Shown: one piece after another, positions 28,522-31,727 of the stretch
Layout: every line of letters starts with the position of its first letter
Position numbering within the stretch: position 1 is the first letter of the stretch
DNA from: CAXKXX01 sp964059975
Lineage (GTDB): Bacteria > Pseudomonadota > Gammaproteobacteria > Enterobacterales > Enterobacteriaceae
Assembly: GCA_964059975.1 (NCBI GenBank)
Contig: CAXKXX010000009.1
Location: 1 to 31,727 of the forward strand
Reading direction: 5' to 3'
DNA length: 31,727 nucleotides
Notes under the pieces: model-generated
Told to the model about the DNA's origin: nothing
Seen by the model: the letters and a program-made list of their open reading frames with translations, nothing else
Databases searched by the model: none
Translations under genes and position numbers: made by a program

Positions 28522-28640
28522 ATGAACAAGACGCGAACGGCTGATATAATTGCGAATGTGCCCGATCTTTCTAGAGCACAAGCCAGGAATTAATTAGTGT
28601 TTAGAGTTTTTAACATGAAGAATTCTTAAGAGTACGTATC
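28522..28640 (+). pseudogene. hupA: hupA pseudogene (nucleoid protein HU-alpha), 5' part only readable
   Basis: HU-alpha is a 90-residue DNA-bending nucleoid protein. From the ATG at 28522 the frame reads MNKTRTADIIANVPDLSRAQ and three more residues. This aligns without gaps with E. coli HU-alpha [20 protein letters not shown]: about 11 of 23 identical, most of the rest conservative. MNKT and the LS-Q-A pattern favour HU-alpha over HU-beta. A TAA at 28591 ends it. The same frame continues with weak similarity (L and S retained in register) to a second stop at about 28616. Beyond about 28640, where a 9-bp hairpin lies (28637-28666), nothing of the beta-arm region (GRNPQTGKEI) can be read. No good ribosome binding site remains. 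A truncated, non-functional relic. Confidence 0.8.
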
Positions 28641-29607
28641 GCCTAGAATCTATAAATTAGGCGATATGCTGAAAATCCCTTATTTAAGAATTTCTATATT
28701 AATTTATGAAAAATATTAAAAGATAAAGTAAAATAATTTATTAAAAATATTAATCAGGAATAAACGTCGTTTCCTTCACTTATACTTATGGCTGAAAGCG
28801 CAGCATAAACTGATATGATCATCGCGATTAAGCGTCTATAACATTTATCTATAAAAATCAGTATTAACATCATCTCTCGAGTAACGTTTAAGGCTTCTTA
28901 TGAAGATGATACTTTTAATTTTCAAGATATTACTTCAGTCATAAATAGTAGAGTCGGAACTCTATTTCAAAGAAAATATGCCCATATTGATATCGTCTAG
29001 AAGCTTGCTTTATCTAGGGATGCCTAATGAATATTAGCTAGAATTGTTCTCTTGAAAAGAGCACATAGAATAATTCAAAAATGCTAAATTATTAGATAAA
29101 TGAAGCAGGTAGGGTTGGATTAAATTACTGACGTCTAGTATCGGAACAGTGCGCTCTTACTGAACTAGCAAATCTACACCTTACTTATTATTACAACTTT
29201 ATACTATATCCATGTATGCATGATTTGTGCTCATCGATATAAAAAGTGACGAAAACCATAAGTAACTTTCCGAAAGAAAAATAAGATGGGAATATAGCAA
29301 ACGGCATAAGTGTAGATTAGCGTGATCTTCTTCTCAATAATAGACGGCTGCGTACTGAATATTACTTTATTTTAAACGTATAACAAGATTTTTAGCCCAC
29401 TTATATTTTATAAAAATGACGCATTCTGTACCGATAGAAATATCTTAGGAAGGATGTGCATTCTAAGAATGATCGATGTGTGGTGGTGCCGTCTACGCCC
29501 ATTCCTAGAAATAATAGTCTTCGTCATGCTGCAGGCAATGTGTAGAGTTCCTCTTTCCCATACTAAGTATGGGAATAGATTTACGTAGTAATTTCAATTC
29601 GATACAC
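28641..29607. other. Spacer between the hupA relic and dnaQ
   Basis: No gene recognised. The tRNA-Asp gene that follows dnaQ in E. coli was looked for on the minus strand and is absent. It contains minor inverted repeats (28637-28666, 28949-28964) and the hairpin at 29555-29575 just beyond dnaQ. Confidence 0.5.
29555..29575 (-). repeat. Hairpin 32 bases beyond the dnaQ stop
   Basis: ttcccatact pairs with agtatgggaa around a single a (or 9 pairs with a 3-nt loop). Its position suits the end of the dnaQ transcript, but the minus strand continues with AGAGGAAC instead of a U-tract, so an intrinsic terminator is uncertain. It may instead protect the 3' end. Confidence 0.55.
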
Positions 29608-30366
29608 TTATACAGGTGCCTCCTGTCTTAGCAGTAAAGAGCGCCACAAACATAAGCCTGCTGTTTTCTCTAGCAAATTTAAGTATATTTCATGAGCTTC
29701 TAATTCTAAATCGCTAGCATAGATTACTCTCTTTGATATCGAAGAGGGAGGAATGCGTTGAATATTCTGAGGACCAGCATGCTGCTGCCTAGTGTCTTGC
29801 ATCAAAAACGCTATTGATGCTTGCCCTCCAGTCATTGCAAGATAAACTTTTGCTAGGAGCTCAGCATCAAGTAGTGCACCGTGCAGGGTTCGCTTACTAT
29901 TGTCTATCTTATAGCGGTGACATAACGCATCAAGATTATTACGCTTTCCAGGAAATAGGCGCCGAGCTATTACCAGACTGTCAGTAATGCTACAAATAGT
30001 TTCAATCTTAGGTATTCCCTGACTTAGAAGGCGGAATTCGTTATCTATAAAACCGATATCAAAAATTGCATTATGAATTATTAGCTCACTACCACGGATG
30101 AAGTCGAGAAACTCATCGGCGATCTTATCAAACGTCGGCTTATCAAGAAGGAACTCGTCACTTATACCGTGTATGCGGTAAGCCTCCAGATCTATCGAGC
30201 AGTCGGGCTTAACGTAAACATGGTAATGGCGATTGGTTAAACGACGATTAATGATTTCTACGGCACCGATTTCAATGATTCGGTGGCCTTCGTAAGGCAG
30301 ACCAAGTTTATTCATTCCGGTGGTTTCGGTATCAAGAATAATCTGTCTAGTATTAGTTGCAATCAT
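29608..30366 (-). CDS. dnaQ: DNA polymerase III epsilon subunit (3'-5' proofreading exonuclease)
   Basis: DnaQ removes misincorporated nucleotides within the replicative polymerase core. The 252-residue product matches E. coli epsilon (243). It has the ExoI motif LDTETTGM with catalytic Asp12 and Glu14, ExoII IIHNAIFDIGF, and ExoIII with TLHGALLDAELLA giving the catalytic His and Asp. The beta-clamp binding motif is present as GGQASIAF (QTSMAF in E. coli), and the alpha-binding C-terminal region is retained, ending CLWRS where E. coli ends CLWRA. Nine extra residues follow (LLLRQEAPV), probably stop-codon read-on without much effect. It is divergent from rnhA, as in E. coli. Retained proofreading suggests that the decay here is not due to loss of epsilon. 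Confidence 0.97.
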   Translation of the reverse strand: MIATNTRQIILDTETTGMNKLGLPYEGHRIIEIGAVEIINRRLTNRHYHVYVKPDCSIDLEAYRIHGISDEFLLDKPTFDKIADEFLDFIRGSELIIHNAIFDIGFIDNEFRLLSQGIPKIETICSITDSLVIARRLFPGKRNNLDALCHRYKIDNSKRTLHGALLDAELLAKVYLAMTGGQASIAFLMQDTRQQHAGPQNIQRIPPSSISKRVIYASDLELEAHEIYLNLLEKTAGLCLWRSLLLRQEAPV

Positions 30367-30436
30367 ATTCCAGTGTTTACATCGCTAGTTTATGTCAGAC
30401 TTAATTTTTAAAATTAATCATAAGAGTTTACCAGAT

Positions 30437-30904
30437 ATGTACAAGCAGGTAGAAATTTTTACAGATGGATCTTGTATTAATAACCCTGGACCTGGAGGTT
30501 ACGGTGTAATAGTGCGTTACAAGAAGGTAGAAAAAATCTTTACTATGGGTTATCAACTGACTACGAACAACCGCATGGAATTAATGGCAGCGATCGTGGC
30601 ATTAGAGGTGCTGACTGCACCCTGCAATGTAATTCTTAGTACTGACAGTCAGTATGTGCAACAAGGTATTACTCGATGGATTTTCAATTGGAAAAAACAA
30701 GGATGGAAGAGCGCTAAAAGACAACTCATAAAAAATATTGACCTATGGCAGAGATTAGAATTAGCTGTCCAGCGTCACATCATCACCTGGGAATGGGTCA
30801 AGAGTCATGCTGGTCATATAGATAACGAACGATGCGACATGTTAGCACGTGATGCGACCGGTAGCCCAACCGAGAAGGATATCGGTTATCAATTAGAAAT
30901 TTAA
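30437..30904 (+). CDS. rnhA: Ribonuclease HI
   Basis: RNase HI cuts the RNA strand of RNA-DNA hybrids, clearing R-loops and primers. The start at ATG 30437 gives MYKQVEIFTDGSC and exactly 155 residues, as in E. coli (MLKQVEIFTDGSC). An ATG 15 codons earlier (30392) is in frame but adds residues without homology. Neither has a strong ribosome binding site. The catalytic carboxylates are at the canonical positions: Asp10, Glu48 (NNRMELMAA), Asp70 (ILSTDSQYV) and Asp134 (ENERCD-like DNERCDMLA), with His124 (KSHAGH). The handle region WIFNWKKQGWKSAKRQ is retained. It shares a short divergent intergenic region with dnaQ, where both promoters must lie or overlap coding sequence. Confidence 0.97.
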   Translation: MYKQVEIFTDGSCINNPGPGGYGVIVRYKKVEKIFTMGYQLTTNNRMELMAAIVALEVLTAPCNVILSTDSQYVQQGITRWIFNWKKQGWKSAKRQLIKNIDLWQRLELAVQRHIITWEWVKSHAGHIDNERCDMLARDATGSPTEKDIGYQLEI

Positions 30905-31004
30905 AGAATATTACGGTAGTTCTTAATCGCATCTACCGGACGTTTGAGTGATGGCCGCCTCGCGCTTAACTTCATCATTGCAGACGTTAAAGGTAACTTA
31001 CATC

Positions 31005-31052
31005 TTCCTGAGATACAGTTACATCCGTTTCCTGGGATACAGTTACATCCGT
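31005..31052. repeat. 24-bp tandem duplication downstream of rnhA
   Basis: ttcctgagatacagttacat and the next four bases are followed directly by a copy with one change (a31011 versus g31035). It starts 100 bases after the rnhA stop. Confidence 0.9.
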
Positions 31053-31239
31053 GCATTTAAAAAATGGTAAATGAATACATAAAAGTTTCTCAATTTTTTC
31101 TTCTAGGGGCGCTACCTGAAATCAGGTTTCATATAAAACTTAGTAATTCAAAAAGTTAAGTTAACATGGGAGCAAAATCTGGATAAACATCTCGACTGAT
31201 GTAAAGATATTAGCGAGGTAGGTACGACGCTATCTTGCC

Positions 31240-31261
31240 TCTCCTTAGAGGTCTAAGGAGA
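31240..31261. repeat. Inverted repeat, 10-bp stem, 2-nt loop
   Basis: tctccttaga pairs with tctaaggaga around gg. There is no T-tract and no adjacent gene. Confidence 0.65.
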
Positions 31262-31727
31262 TTGCCGCTGATTAATAACCATCTATCGTCGATTAATGCT
31301 AAATCGGAGTCATGCAAGAAACAATGATGGGGGGGGGAGATCATTTACATACATAGTATAGAGTGTGCTTCATCAAGCAAGGATTAATCGAGTAAGTAAT
31401 GAGAGAGAGTCGAAAGTTTTTAGCAATTATCTGTAGTCTAAACCCTTCTGGTCTTACATTAACTTTATGAGAATAGGGCATTTATCTTGTGGTATTGCAA
31501 GAATTAACTCACCAAGTTTCAATGGGTGAAGACTAAATAGACTGGGGTCATCAAGACTGAAATCTCTAATCAAGCCACTGACTATCGTTCTTCCTCCCCC
31601 CATAGATATATTAAATTCACTATACATCATTAATTAAAACAGTAACCTTACTCCTTTATTTACCAAATAATCTATATAATTCGATTATATAAAATATGGG
31701 GATAGATTTTCAATTTTTGATAATTTT

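Larger units (their letters stand above)
30905..31727. other. Spacer after rnhA to the window end
   Basis: No gene recognised; gloB and yafS, near rnhA in E. coli, are not visible. A 6-bp hairpin (cggtag...ctaccg, 30914-30938) just after rnhA could be a weak 3' structure. The spacer also holds a 24-bp tandem repeat (31005-31052), a hairpin (31240-31261), a G9 run (31329-31337) and an A+T hairpin at 31673-31691. Confidence 0.5.

Noticed and set aside
29440..29607. tRNA-Asp expected downstream of dnaQ
   Set aside because: Looked for on the minus strand; no cloverleaf or GTC anticodon arm is present.
1..31727. CRISPR array, insertion sequence, prophage or defence system
   Set aside because: No regularly spaced repeats, no transposase or integrase fragments and no defence proteins were seen. 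The inverted repeats differ in sequence and have no element between them.

Overview
The window looks like part of the chromosome of a host-restricted insect endosymbiont from the Enterobacterales. Every recognisable protein aligns closely and colinearly with its Escherichia/Serratia counterpart, and several blocks keep enterobacterial gene order: dksA-pcnB-folK, pepP-ubiH-ubiI with rpiA beyond, and the divergent dnaQ/rnhA pair. By my tally, 12 intact protein genes and one tRNA fill only about 35% of the 31.7 kb. The rest is A+T-rich DNA with no long reading frames. This is the profile of a symbiont in mid-reduction, with a few hundred useful genes on a chromosome that has not yet lost its dead DNA. 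Large, sparsely coding Serratia symbiotica or Sodalis-allied genomes look like this, but I cannot fix the genus from sequence alone.

Layout, left to right: trhO (tRNA U34 hydroxylation, +); tRNA-Ser(UGA) without an encoded CCA (-); a dksA pseudogene and a doubtful gluQ scrap leading into pcnB and folK (+, overlapping); a 3.1-kb spacer rich in hairpins; gmhB (+); pdxH (-); a 3-kb spacer with a perfect 71-bp tandem duplication; pepP-ubiH-ubiI (-, an operon); rpiA (-); a 2.7-kb spacer; pitA (+); a 4.4-kb spacer containing the 5' end of a dead hupA; dnaQ (-) and rnhA (+), back to back.

The survivors are housekeeping functions: ubiquinone hydroxylation (UbiI, UbiH), folate (FolK), pyridoxal phosphate (PdxH), pentose phosphate (RpiA), LPS heptose (GmhB), phosphate uptake (PitA), proofreading and RNA-primer or R-loop removal (DnaQ, RnhA), RNA turnover (PcnB), proline-peptide processing (PepP) and wobble modification (TrhO, whose known substrates include tRNA-Ser(UGA), also encoded here). 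What is visibly dying is global control: DksA (transcription factor partner of ppGpp) and HU-alpha (nucleoid protein).

The strongest unexplained signal is structural. The noncoding DNA carries many long, perfect, mutually unrelated inverted repeats. Eleven have stems of 12-20 bp, against well under one expected by chance at this base composition, and I saw none inside genes. Four short tandem duplications also occur. I interpret these as a mutational process (template switching or slippage, perhaps with lost palindrome surveillance) or as a new class of dispersed hairpin, not as ordinary terminators, because most lie far from any gene and lack a U-tract.
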